Shown here piece by piece: positions 1-7,785 of a stretch of DNA of 64,000 bases. This DNA comes from Halocalculus aciditolerans (GTDB lineage Archaea; Halobacteriota; Halobacteria; Halobacteriales; Halobacteriaceae), in assembly GCF_014647475.1 (NCBI RefSeq), contig NZ_BMPG01000001.1, forward strand, positions 1 through 64,000. The letters are read 5' to 3'. The notes under the pieces are model-generated. The model had not been told where the DNA came from, did not search any database, and saw nothing but the letters and a program-made list of their open reading frames with translations. The position numbers and the translations under genes are program-made. Positions within the stretch are counted from its first letter, which is position 1; the number at the start of each line of letters is the position of its first letter.

Positions 1-57
1 TCGGACCTAGTAGTCGGAAGCGGCGGGCCTTAAGCCCATCGGCTTCCAAGGTCCGAC
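1..57 (-). other. Leader hairpin downstream of the rRNA-type promoters
   Basis: A long imperfect inverted repeat: tcggacct at 1-8 pairs with aggtccga at 49-56, and inner ggaagc/gcttcc and gggc/gccc segments extend the stem. On the minus strand it follows the last of four tandem promoters, so it would lie in the 5' leader of the pre-rRNA expected off the left edge. It could be part of a processing stem. The 16S gene itself is not visible here, so its role is inferred. Confidence 0.5.
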
Positions 58-80
58 TCGCCGAACTGTGTTCGGCGCGA

Positions 81-120
81 CGTTCGCATCTCATCCGAGT
101 ACCAGGATACACTTAAGGAC
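81..120 (-). promoter_or_regulatory. rRNA-type promoter, copy proximal to the left edge
   Basis: On the minus strand a TATA box (gtccttaagtgt, complement of about 109-120) is followed about 27 bases later by the word tgcgaacg (complement of 81-88). The pair CTTAAGT plus tgcgaacg at the initiation point is the known arrangement of haloarchaeal rRNA promoters. It is one of four copies in a row with 129-136 base spacing, all pointing out of the left edge of the window. Confidence 0.8.
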
Positions 121-209
121 GTCGTTCCAAGCTCGGTTAGACCGAGCCGGCGTCGACCCCGGCCGGAATGAGTGCGTCGGTAGCGCGGGAGTGGACCCGG
201 CCACCTCAT

Positions 210-249
210 CGTTCGCAACTCATTCGAAGCGTGGGGAGTACATAAGGCC
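210..249 (-). promoter_or_regulatory. rRNA-type promoter, second copy
   Basis: The minus-strand TATA box ggccttatgtac (complement of 238-249) lies about 27 bases before ttgcgaacgatgagg (complement of 204-218). The downstream part (gatgaggtggccggg...gctaccgacgca) is shared almost base for base with the next upstream copy, so these are true tandem duplicates, not chance TATA boxes. Confidence 0.8.
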
Positions 250-339
250 TCCGGACCGGCCTCGTGAGAGGCGGGTCGGAGGGGATCCCCGGAATCGGAT
301 GCATGCGTCGGTAGCACGGGGTGACCCCGGCCACCTCAT

Positions 340-379
340 CGTTCGCATTAGTCCGAATGTCGGAGATACGTATAAGGCC
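340..379 (-). promoter_or_regulatory. rRNA-type promoter, third copy
   Basis: The minus-strand TATA box ggccttatacgt (complement of 368-379) is followed by atgcgaacgatgagg (complement of 334-348). It shares the initiation word and about 40 bases of downstream sequence with the copy at 210-249. Confidence 0.8.
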
Positions 380-474
380 TACGAACCGGACTCGAAATGG
401 GTCCGGTGTAGACGTCTCCTGGTTGGATGAGGGCGTCAATCAGTGGTTCCGGGTCAGGCCCGGACCACCTCACG

Positions 475-515
475 TCGTCTGCATTCCATTCGATGGGTGG
501 GTTACGTAAAAGGCC
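475..515 (-). promoter_or_regulatory. rRNA-type promoter, most distal and most diverged copy
   Basis: The minus-strand box ggccttttacgta (complement of 503-515) is followed 27 bases on by the diverged initiation word tgcagacg (complement of 475-482), then by gaggtgg as in the other copies. It keeps the repeat spacing (about 136 bases to the next copy) but the start element is degenerate, so it may be weaker. Confidence 0.65.
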
Positions 516-519
516 GTCG

Positions 520-783
520 AACCACCACCCTCTCCGGGACGCCGCGGCATGGCGATTTGTACCGTGGTGCAGGGGTGGGGGTGGTGTCGTTGTGACTGTG
601 GAGTTCGGTCTGTGAGAAGCGTGTCGCGCGGGCGGAGGCCGGCTCGTCATCCCGACGCGTCGTGCGTGTGGTCGAGCCGGGTGGTACCCGCGCAGCGTGA
701 CGTAGCGGGGGCTGCGTGAAAAGTGCGTCTGCTCGGCTCGGCGGCGGCACACGTGCGCGCGAGAATAACGTAGTCAGTTCGGG
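520..783. other. Intergenic stretch between MC1 gene and rRNA promoters
   Basis: I see no convincing gene here. The only readings are short frames without family resemblance. The stretch separates the 3' end of the MC1 gene from the distal rRNA promoter; both read on the minus strand. Confidence 0.5.
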
Positions 784-1095
784 CTACGACTGGAGGTGCT
801 CGATTCCCTTCTTGGAGACGTTCGCTTCGGTGATGTTCCCGGGCATCCAGTCGGGCTTGTCGTCGGGTGAGTCCGATTTCCAGGCCCAGGCGTCGTAGAT
901 GTGTACTTTGTCGGTCCCTTTCTCGCGGAGGCGGATCTCGTGGTGTTTCGCTTGTTGTTCGGTTTTCGCGACGTCTTCGAGGCGGCGCGCTGCTTTGAGT
1001 GCGGCCTGTCGGGGTGTGTTCCCGCTGAAGACGCTCGTCTCGTTCCCGTCGACATCTCGGAGCGCGAAGTTGCGCTTCCCATCCTCTCGTGCCAT
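784..1095 (-). CDS. Non-histone chromosomal protein MC1
   Basis: A 103-residue small basic/acidic protein of the MC1 family, which binds and sharply bends DNA in Methanosarcina and haloarchaea. Family hallmarks are visible: RNFALRDVDGNE near residue 8, PRQAALKAARR near 28, IRLREKGTDKVHIYDAW near 55-72 and DWMPGNI near 80. The start at 1095 (MAREDGK) is chosen because the family begins a few residues before the RNF motif; ATG at 1107 is an alternative. A 13-bp inverted repeat (cacaca-g-tgtgtg, 1118-1130) and a TATA-like tgtttatca lie directly upstream and may control it. It lies immediately upstream of the rRNA promoters on the same strand. Confidence 0.9.
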   Translation of the reverse strand: MAREDGKRNFALRDVDGNETSVFSGNTPRQAALKAARRLEDVAKTEQQAKHHEIRLREKGTDKVHIYDAWAWKSDSPDDKPDWMPGNITEANVSKKGIEHLQS

Positions 1096-1117
1096 GGTTA
1101 CGTCCATGCGAAAGGAA

Positions 1118-1130
1118 CACACAGTGTGTG
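1118..1130 (-). promoter_or_regulatory. Inverted repeat at the MC1 promoter
   Basis: A perfect 6-bp inverted repeat cacaca/tgtgtg around a single G, between the TATA-like tgtttatc (about 1131-1138, minus strand) and the MC1 start. The position fits an operator overlapping the transcription start. No regulator is known from the sequence. Confidence 0.4.
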
Positions 1131-1286
1131 ATAAACATATCGGCGATATCGGCTGGTTTTCGGTGGTTTTCCCCGTGTTTCGCCGGGCGGGTGCGTAGAT
1201 GGGTACGCGAGGAAGATGTGCCGGTAGACGCGTCGACTGCGCGGTGACGGGCCGTAGTGGCGGCGAGGCGGCCGGCGGTCGGAAGG

Positions 1287-1295
1287 GCTTAAGTA
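1287..1295 (+). promoter_or_regulatory. TATA box of the AbrB-like/pyrD operon
   Basis: GCTTAAGTA lies about 30 bases before the likely transcription start and 35-43 bases before the ATG at 1330. It is the only good TATA-like box before the two co-directional genes. Confidence 0.6.
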
Positions 1296-1329
1296 CGTCC
1301 TACGGTGAAGGTTCACGTAGGATAGCTCG

Positions 1330-1527
1330 ATGGTTCGCAAGAAGAAGCTCAGCCCGAGTGGCGCGAAAGGCGAGGACGGCGAGTATCACAACGCCCACGT
1401 GAACCTCCACGAGGACGAACTCGCGGTCGCCGGGCTCGAGATCGGCGACGAAGTGTTCGTGCGCGTCCGCGAGGACAAGATCATCATTCAGAAGGCCGAC
1501 CCGGACGAGGTCGAACACGATTTCTAG
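1330..1527 (+). CDS. AbrB/SpoVT-like small protein upstream of pyrD
   Basis: A 65-residue protein with a swapped-hairpin AbrB-like pattern: HVNLHEDELAVAGLEIGDEVFVR followed by DKIIIQKADP, spelling strand, turn, 'GLEIGDEVFV' loop and a final strand. A basic N-terminal tail (VRKKKLSPSGAK) could contact nucleic acid. Only 3 bases separate its stop from pyrD, so the two are co-transcribed. I recall this small gene preceding pyrD in several haloarchaea; its function is unknown to me. It could regulate the operon or be an RNA-binding AbrB derivative. Confidence 0.8.
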   Translation: MVRKKKLSPSGAKGEDGEYHNAHVNLHEDELAVAGLEIGDEVFVRVREDKIIIQKADPDEVEHDF

Positions 1528-1530
1528 GGG

Positions 1531-2580
1531 ATGTACGACGCCCTCAAGCCGCTGCTCTTTCGGCTGCCGGCGGAGACGGCGCACGAGGGAGTGAAAGAGC
1601 TGTTGCGGACGGTGCAGGCGACGCCGGCGCTCGGCGTGCTCGACCGCGTCTACGGCGTGGAGAACGAGCGGTTGGGCGTCGAGGCGTTCGGGCAGTCGTT
1701 CCCGAATCCCGTCGGTGTGGCCGCGGGGTTCGATAAGAACGCGGAGGTGCCGCGTGCGCTCGCGGCGCTCGGATTCGGCCACCTGGAGGTCGGTGGTGTG
1801 ACGGCGGAAGCCCAGGAGGGCAACCCGCGCCCGCGGATGTTCCGGCTCCCGGAGGACGAGGCCGTCGTCAATCGGATGGGGTTCAACAACGACGGCGCGG
1901 ACGTCGTCGGGCGGCGACTCCACGAGAAGCCGTTGCCGGACGTGCCGGTGGGCGTGAACATCGGGAAGTCGAAGTCGGCGAGTCCGGAGGACGCGCCGGA
2001 GGACTACGCGTACACGTACGAGCGCGTCGCGGGTGCGGGCGATTTCTACGTGGTGAACGTCTCCAGTCCGAACACGCCGGGGCTGCGCGATTTACAGAAC
2101 CGCGAGGGCTTAGAGCGGATTCTCGCGCGACTGCTGGACGCGGGCGCAGCGCCCCTGCTCGTGAAGCTCTCGCCGGACTTGAGCGAGGGGGCGACGGCGG
2201 ACGCGGTCGACCTCGCGGAGGACCTCGGCCTCGACGGTATCGTGGCGGTGAACACGACGACGGACCGGCCGGACTCCCTGCGAGGCGAGCACCGCGACGA
2301 GACCGGCGGGCTCTCGGGGCAGCCGCTGCGTGACCGCGCAACGGAACGGGTTCGGTTCGTGGCGTCCCGCACCGACCTGCCCGTGGTCGGCGTCGGCGGC
2401 GTGGCGTCGGCGGCGGACGCGTACACGAAGATCCGTGCGGGCGCGAGCGTCGTCCAGCTCTACACGGGCCTCGTCTACGAGGGGCCGTCGCTCGCGCACG
2501 ACATCAACGAGGGCCTCCTCACGCTCCTCGACCGCGACGGCTTCGATAGCGTCGAGGATGCCGTCGGCGCGGACCTCTGA
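1531..2580 (+). CDS. pyrD: Dihydroorotate dehydrogenase (quinone-type)
   Basis: A 349-residue class 2 PyrD that oxidises dihydroorotate to orotate in pyrimidine synthesis, passing electrons to the quinone pool at the membrane. Visible signatures: FPNPVGVAAGFDKNAE (residues 57-72), EVGGVTAEAQEGNPRPR near 88, NRMGFNND near 114, VNVSSPNTPGLRDLQ near 175 with the class 2 serine, and the FMN phosphate-binding VVGVGGVASAADAY near 286. Length and the N-terminal helical region (LFRLPAETAHEGV) fit class 2. It starts 3 bases after the AbrB-like gene. Confidence 0.95.
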   Translation: MYDALKPLLFRLPAETAHEGVKELLRTVQATPALGVLDRVYGVENERLGVEAFGQSFPNPVGVAAGFDKNAEVPRALAALGFGHLEVGGVTAEAQEGNPRPRMFRLPEDEAVVNRMGFNNDGADVVGRRLHEKPLPDVPVGVNIGKSKSASPEDAPEDYAYTYERVAGAGDFYVVNVSSPNTPGLRDLQNREGLERILARLLDAGAAPLLVKLSPDLSEGATADAVDLAEDLGLDGIVAVNTTTDRPDSLRGEHRDETGGLSGQPLRDRATERVRFVASRTDLPVVGVGGVASAADAYTKIRAGASVVQLYTGLVYEGPSLAHDINEGLLTLLDRDGFDSVEDAVGADL

Positions 2581-2696
2581 CTCACGAGTCGGGAGTTCGG
2601 AGCCATCGTCGTTCGCCTCCTCGCCGAAGCCGCTCGTTTTCTCGAAGTCACGACAGCCGTAGACGCGAGAAGAGAAAGAAGGGAGAGCGGGGTCGG

Positions 2697-4415
2697 TTAC
2701 TTCAGCGCGTCGAGGCGGAACTCGAAGGCGGCGACGGGGAGTTCGAGGTCGTGGTCGACGAGGACGCGCGGGCGGAGTTCGCCGATGACACCCACTGGTT
2801 CGCCGTCGATTTCGACTGCCGCCGTGCGGCCGTCGATGAACGAGGGGTGGTCGGTCGGCGGGGTTTCGAGGTCGACGTCGAAGTGCCGGCAGAGCGCCTG
2901 GAGGCGGGCTTTGGCGTCCTCGTAGGAGGCGTCGTGGCGGGCGACGGCGGCGGCGACCGTGCGGAACTCGTGGTAGCCGGTGTTCTCGGTGTCGTCGCGG
3001 TGGGCGGCGAACCCGATTTCGGCGAGGTCCTGTGGGTACGCGCGGTGCGTGTTGTTCTCGAGGACTTGCGCGATGCCGGGGAGCGCCCACGTGCGGAGGA
3101 TGTCGAAGTCCTCGCTGTAGGGTTCGGTGATGACGGCGGGTTTCCCGCCGCCGTAGACGTCGCTTCCGGGGTCGACGCCCATCCGGTCGAAGTTCTGCGC
3201 CTCGCTCGTGAGGTGGAAGTTCAGGAGGTCCTGGAAGCCGAGGCCGGTGAGCACCCCGCGGACGGCGCGTTCGAGTTCGTTGCGCTCCGTGCGTTCGCCG
3301 ACGGTGGCGACGTCGGGGTAGCGGGGGACGAGGTTGTTGAAGCCGTGCGCGCGCCCGACGTCGTCGACGAGGTCGACGGGGTGGAGGACGTCGACGCGGT
3401 AGGGCGGAATCTCGACTTCGTACTCGGTGTCGTCGCCCCAGGGTTCGGGGGTGGCGTCGAGGCCGGCGCGTTCGAAGTAGTCGAGCACCCGGTCTTCGTC
3501 GAGGTCGACGCCGAGCGTGGATTCGATGTCGCTGTGGAGGACGTACTTCTCGTCGACGTCGAAGTCGGGGCGGACGAGGTCGTGGTCGTCGTAGTGGACG
3601 CGGACTTCCTCGATTCTGCCGCCGCGGGCGTCGAGGGCGTAACAGAGGATGGCGCACATCTTGTCGATAGTCCACTGGTCAGTGCCCGTGAGCTCGATGA
3701 GGAGGTCGCGGGAGTCAGTAGAGACCTCGGTGCGGCGGCCGTTGATGACGGGCGGGAACGAGAAGAGCCCGATGTCGTCGTAGATGGCGGGGTAGCGCTC
3801 GTAGTCGTCGAGGAGGTCGGCGTACTTCTCGCCGGTCGGATGCTCTTCGAGGACGGCCTCGGGCGTTAGCTCGGCGTCGGCGTCGAGCGGGACGAACTCG
3901 TCGCCCGCGGGGTCGATGCCCGTGTACCGGATGGAGTTCGCGGTCTCCCCGGCCTCGGTCGCGGGGCGGCCTTTGAGCATCGTGAGGTCGTGGATGCCGA
4001 TCGCGCCCTTCGCGCGTTTCCGCCCCATCGTCGCGTGGAGTTTCTCCTGGAGCTGAATGAGGGAGTCGAGCGCGGCCTCGTCGAGGTCGACGCCCCGGAC
4101 GACCGCACCGGTGACGTACGGGCGCTCGTCGGGAACAGACGAGTCGACGTCGATGGTCCAGTCGGCGTCGTTCGTCGACGGGACGTAGACGCCGCGGTCG
4201 TCGCCGTACTGGTAGCGCAGCGAGCGGGCGACGCCCTCGACGCTCAGGCGGTCGAGACGGTCGGGCGCGAACTCGAGCTGGAGTTCCCCCTCCTCCGTCT
4301 CGCCTTCGTACTCGAGACCGAGCGCGAACAGGTCGTCCTTCAGTTCGTCCGTGCTCTTCTCGTCGTGGCCGGTGAGGCGGCGGAGTTCGTCGGGGTCGAC
4401 GTCGACGACGGGCAT
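2697..4415 (-). CDS. pheT: Phenylalanyl-tRNA synthetase beta subunit
   Basis: A 572-residue archaeal-type PheT, the non-catalytic partner in the (alpha-beta)2 enzyme. The N-terminal MPVVDVDPDELRRLTG and the B3/B4 region (RPYVTGAVVRGVDLDE near 100-115, KGAIGIHDL near 137) are typical. The B5 DNA-binding-like part and core (RIEEVRVHYDD, YEVEIPPYRVDVLHPVDLVDDVGRAHGFN near 350) follow. Its ATG immediately follows the pheS stop codon with no gap, so translation is probably coupled. No anticodon-binding B8 domain, as usual in archaea. Confidence 0.95.
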   Translation of the reverse strand: MPVVDVDPDELRRLTGHDEKSTDELKDDLFALGLEYEGETEEGELQLEFAPDRLDRLSVEGVARSLRYQYGDDRGVYVPSTNDADWTIDVDSSVPDERPYVTGAVVRGVDLDEAALDSLIQLQEKLHATMGRKRAKGAIGIHDLTMLKGRPATEAGETANSIRYTGIDPAGDEFVPLDADAELTPEAVLEEHPTGEKYADLLDDYERYPAIYDDIGLFSFPPVINGRRTEVSTDSRDLLIELTGTDQWTIDKMCAILCYALDARGGRIEEVRVHYDDHDLVRPDFDVDEKYVLHSDIESTLGVDLDEDRVLDYFERAGLDATPEPWGDDTEYEVEIPPYRVDVLHPVDLVDDVGRAHGFNNLVPRYPDVATVGERTERNELERAVRGVLTGLGFQDLLNFHLTSEAQNFDRMGVDPGSDVYGGGKPAVITEPYSEDFDILRTWALPGIAQVLENNTHRAYPQDLAEIGFAAHRDDTENTGYHEFRTVAAAVARHDASYEDAKARLQALCRHFDVDLETPPTDHPSFIDGRTAAVEIDGEPVGVIGELRPRVLVDHDLELPVAAFEFRLDALK

Positions 4416-5930
4416 CTAATAGACCACCTCCGCGTTCCGCAGGAAGTCGAGGTCGACGAGGGTCCCGTGGACGTCGCGGATGTCCTCGAAGCCGGAGACG
4501 AGCATCAGGAGCCGCTCTAAGGCGAGCCCCCACGCCATCACGTCGCACTCCACGCCGAGCGGTTCGAGAACTTCGGGGCGGAAGATTCCGGAGTTCCCGA
4601 TTTCGATGACTTCTCCCGTGCGCGGGTGGCGGCCGAACAGCTCGAAGCTGGGTTCGGTGTAGGGGTTGTAGTGGGGTTTGAACTCGATGTCCTCGATGCC
4701 GAAGTGGCTGTAGAATTCGGTAAAGGTGCCCATGAGGTCTCGTACACTCAGGTCTTCGGCCATCACCCAGCCCTCGATCTGGAAGAACTCGAGGAGGTGG
4801 GTCGAGTCGAGAGTGTCATTTCTGTATACTTTCTCGACGCTGAAGTAGCGCTCCGGGGGTTCGAGGTCCCCGATTTGTTCGCCGGAGAGGTAGCGCATGG
4901 AGAGGTTGGTGGTGTGGCCGCGGAGGGCGAGGGAGCGAGAGAAGTCCTCGCTCCACGGGCTGTGGTAGCCGTCGCCGTCGGGGCCGACGCCGTTCCGGTG
5001 GGCGTCCTCGACGCGGTCGACGAGGTCCTCGGGGAGCTCCTGAATCCCGTCGGGTTCGGCGACGGCGAAGCGGTCCCAGTGGGTGCGCGCCGGGTGGTCC
5101 TGCGGCATGAAGAGCGCGTCGTTGATCCAGAAGTCGGCGTCGACGTGCGGGCCCTCCATCTCCGAGAAGCCCATCCCGACGAGGACGTCCTTCACTTCTT
5201 CTGCGGTCTGCCGGAGGAGGTGGGTGGTGCCGCCGTGGAGGTCCTCGGCGTCGGCTTCGACGTTGTACTCGGCGAAGTCGGCGTCCTCCCACGCACGGGA
5301 CGAGAGCATCTCGGGGGTGAGCTGGCCGACTTCGCCTGTGGTTTCGACGCCGGCCATGAGTTCGGTGACGCCGGTCTCCGTGAGTCGCGCGGAGCGGACG
5401 GTTCGTTCGGTGACGTCGACCAGGCCGCGGCGCTCCAGCTGGTCGAGCACGTCGGCGTCGAGGCCGGCGGCGTCCGCGTCCCCTGCGAGGGCGTCGAGCG
5501 CCGCGGCTTCGGCGTCCTCGCTCGGGTCCGCGTCGGCGTCCGCGGTGAGTTCGCCGCTGTCGATTTCGCCGTACCCTTTCCGCGCGTAGTTGGAGAGCGC
5601 GACGTCGACCTCGTTGCCTTCGAGGCCGGACGCGCCGATGACCTGTCCCATCTGGACGGCGTCGTCGGTCGCGCCGGCGTCGACGGCGGCCTCGTAGAGC
5701 CGGACTTCCGGCAGCCCCTCGGCCGCGTACGTCTCGCCCTCGTCGGTGAGTGCGACGGACGTCTCCGCCGTCTCCGTGAGTTCGAGGAGGCCGCGCTCTT
5801 CGAGTTCGAACGCCGCGCCCGTGACCGTCTCCGGTTCGAGGTCGGTCGCGGCGGCCAGTTCGTCCATCGTCTTCGCTTCGTCGGCGCTCGCGGCTTCGAG
5901 CACCGAGACCTGCTGTCGTGGTAGCTTCAT
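4416..5930 (-). CDS. pheS: Phenylalanyl-tRNA synthetase alpha subunit
   Basis: A 504-residue catalytic subunit charging tRNA-Phe. The N-terminal third is built from winged-helix segments (MKLPRQQVSVLEAASADEAKTMDEL), as in archaeal/eukaryotic PheS. The class II core carries motif 2 (YRNDTLDSTHLLEFFQIEGW near 370), ELFGRHPRTGEVIEIGNSG and motif 3 (MAWGLALERLLML near 470). The first gene of the pheS-pheT operon, followed directly by pheT. An acidic linker around residues 120-150 is a halophilic feature. Confidence 0.96.
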   Translation of the reverse strand: MKLPRQQVSVLEAASADEAKTMDELAAATDLEPETVTGAAFELEERGLLELTETAETSVALTDEGETYAAEGLPEVRLYEAAVDAGATDDAVQMGQVIGASGLEGNEVDVALSNYARKGYGEIDSGELTADADADPSEDAEAAALDALAGDADAAGLDADVLDQLERRGLVDVTERTVRSARLTETGVTELMAGVETTGEVGQLTPEMLSSRAWEDADFAEYNVEADAEDLHGGTTHLLRQTAEEVKDVLVGMGFSEMEGPHVDADFWINDALFMPQDHPARTHWDRFAVAEPDGIQELPEDLVDRVEDAHRNGVGPDGDGYHSPWSEDFSRSLALRGHTTNLSMRYLSGEQIGDLEPPERYFSVEKVYRNDTLDSTHLLEFFQIEGWVMAEDLSVRDLMGTFTEFYSHFGIEDIEFKPHYNPYTEPSFELFGRHPRTGEVIEIGNSGIFRPEVLEPLGVECDVMAWGLALERLLMLVSGFEDIRDVHGTLVDLDFLRNAEVVY

Positions 5931-6180
5931 TTATCGTGTGTCTGTGGGTAAGTCGGAAAGCTATTGCGAACGCCTCGCAGCGAGTTTCGGACGCGAGAGA
6001 GGTCTCACTCCCCCGCGTCGTCCGCTCGCCTCACGCGGAGAAAAAACCGAAGCCGAAACCGAACTGGAGAGTCGCGGTGCGCTCGGCGACGGAGCCACGA
6101 ACGGTGGGTTCGACTCCCATACACGGGCCGTCGGTGGGCGGCGACAAAAAGGCGGAGGGTCCGCGATTCTTGTAGGCGTA

Positions 6181-7785
6181 TCAGCGGTTCCGCGGGCTCT
6201 CCAGCGTGAGGTCCGTCTCTTCGAGGAGGCCTTCGACTTCGTCGCGTTTCTCCTGGTGGTCTTCGAGGAATTCCCGCATCAGCTCGGCCGCCTGCTCCTT
6301 GCAATCCCCACAGAGGCGCTCGCCGTTCCGACACTCCTCGTAGACGCGTTCGGCGAAGGCGTCGTCGTCGCTCGCGAGGAGGTAGGCGTAGAGTTCGTAG
6401 ACGGGACACTGGTCGGGCCGACCGCCCTTCTCGCGCTGTTCTTCGGCGCTCGTCCGTCCGCCGGTGGTCGCGGCCTTCACCTTGTCGTAGCCGTCTTCGG
6501 GGTCGTCGAGGAGGCTGATGTGGCTCGCGGGAATACTCGAGCTCATCTTTCCGCCCGTCAGCCCGGTCATGAAGCGGTGGTAGATGGAGGACGGCGGGAG
6601 GAAGCCGTAGCCGCCGTGGGCGACGGCGACGTCGCGCGCAAGGTCTTCCGCCTCGTCGCGGTCGAGGTCGAAGGCGTCGACGTGTTCGTCGTAGACGCGT
6701 TTCTCGCCCTCCACGGACTCGATGAGCGCCTCGAAGGCTTCCTCGCTCGCGTTCCGGTCGAGGAAGCGGACGCGCGGCCGGAGCGGTTCCTTCCCCGCGG
6801 ACGCGAGTTTCGCTTCGAGGTCGTCGCGGACGCCGGCCGGGTCGGGGACGTCCTTCGCGTCCTGCGCGGCGAGCCACGTCGCGGCGTCCTCGCAGCGGAC
6901 CGTGTCGTCGTCCGTGTCGAGCGCGTCGTAGGCGTCCGCGAGGAGCGCGCGCTCGTCGTCGTCCACTTCGAAGGACGCGTAGGCTTCGGTGACGCGGAAG
7001 TAGCCGACGCGAGAAGCGAGGTCACGCGCGAACCGCACGTGCGGGTCCTGGTCCGGGCCGACCGGAATCACCGTCGGCTTCGGCTCCTCTAACTGGGGGT
7101 AGAGGATGTCCGCCATCTGCGTCACTACCGACTGCATGTGCGAGACGTCCGTCTCCCCGTCGAACCCATAGATACCCTCGAACTCCGAGAAGTTCGCCTC
7201 GATGCCGAGTTCGAACGCGAGGTCCTGCACCTCGCGGTTCTCGGACTGTCGGTAGAGCTCGCCCTCCTCGGGGTCGAAGCCGAGCGCGAGCAGGCTCAGG
7301 AGGTAGTCGCGGGCGTGCTCGTCGATTTCCGCCCAGGAGAGCCCGCGCGCCGAGTGCGCTTCGAGGTCCGCGATGAGCGCGTAGGCGTCCCCGCCCTGTT
7401 CTTGGTGCCAGATGATCTCGTCGAACACCATCTTGTGGCCGATGTGGGGGTCGCCGGTCGGCATGAAGCCGGAGAGCGCGGCGAACGGCTCGTCGTTCCG
7501 CATCGCGTCGAGGACGCGGCGGTAGTCGCGGTGGCCGAAGATGATGGCGCGCCGCATCAGGTAGTGGGGGTTCGGGACTTCGTCGATGACGTCGTCGAAG
7601 GACTCGATGCCGAACTCCGTGAAGAGCTTCTCGTAGTCCGAGACGGTGGACGAGCCCCACGGGTCGAGCGCGACGTCGTCCGCGCCTTCGGCGTCGACGC
7701 CTGCGCCGTCCGCACGGAGGTCAGTCGCGTGGTCGTCCGTGTCGGTCCCGTTCGGTCCGCCGTCGTGTGTATCGTCGTCAGTCAT
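6181..7785 (-). CDS. trpS: Tryptophanyl-tRNA synthetase
   Basis: A 534-residue class I synthetase. A disordered acidic N-terminal extension of about 40 residues (MTDDDTHDGGPNGTDTDD) precedes the archaeal/eukaryotic-type core: GFMPTGDPHIGHKMVFDEI near 105 (HIGH motif), GPDQDPHVRFARDL near 245 and GGKMSSSIP near 415 (KMSKS motif). A Cys-rich patch CRNGERLCGDC near the C-terminus is a likely metal site. Its start overlaps the endA stop by 4 bases (ATGA arrangement), so endA-trpS form an operon. Confidence 0.95.
   Translation of the reverse strand: MTDDDTHDGGPNGTDTDDHATDLRADGAGVDAEGADDVALDPWGSSTVSDYEKLFTEFGIESFDDVIDEVPNPHYLMRRAIIFGHRDYRRVLDAMRNDEPFAALSGFMPTGDPHIGHKMVFDEIIWHQEQGGDAYALIADLEAHSARGLSWAEIDEHARDYLLSLLALGFDPEEGELYRQSENREVQDLAFELGIEANFSEFEGIYGFDGETDVSHMQSVVTQMADILYPQLEEPKPTVIPVGPDQDPHVRFARDLASRVGYFRVTEAYASFEVDDDERALLADAYDALDTDDDTVRCEDAATWLAAQDAKDVPDPAGVRDDLEAKLASAGKEPLRPRVRFLDRNASEEAFEALIESVEGEKRVYDEHVDAFDLDRDEAEDLARDVAVAHGGYGFLPPSSIYHRFMTGLTGGKMSSSIPASHISLLDDPEDGYDKVKAATTGGRTSAEEQREKGGRPDQCPVYELYAYLLASDDDAFAERVYEECRNGERLCGDCKEQAAELMREFLEDHQEKRDEVEGLLEETDLTLESPRNR

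Noticed and set aside
2751-5924. Long plus-strand frames opposite pheT and pheS
   Set aside because: Antisense shadows of GC-rich genes; the minus-strand products have full synthetase motifs.
6104-6120. tRNA T-arm-like sequence gtggg-ttcgact-cccat upstream of trpS
   Set aside because: A T-loop is present, but no matching 5' acceptor (cccgtgt), D-arm or anticodon arm is found in the preceding 180 bases; treated as chance or a decayed fragment.
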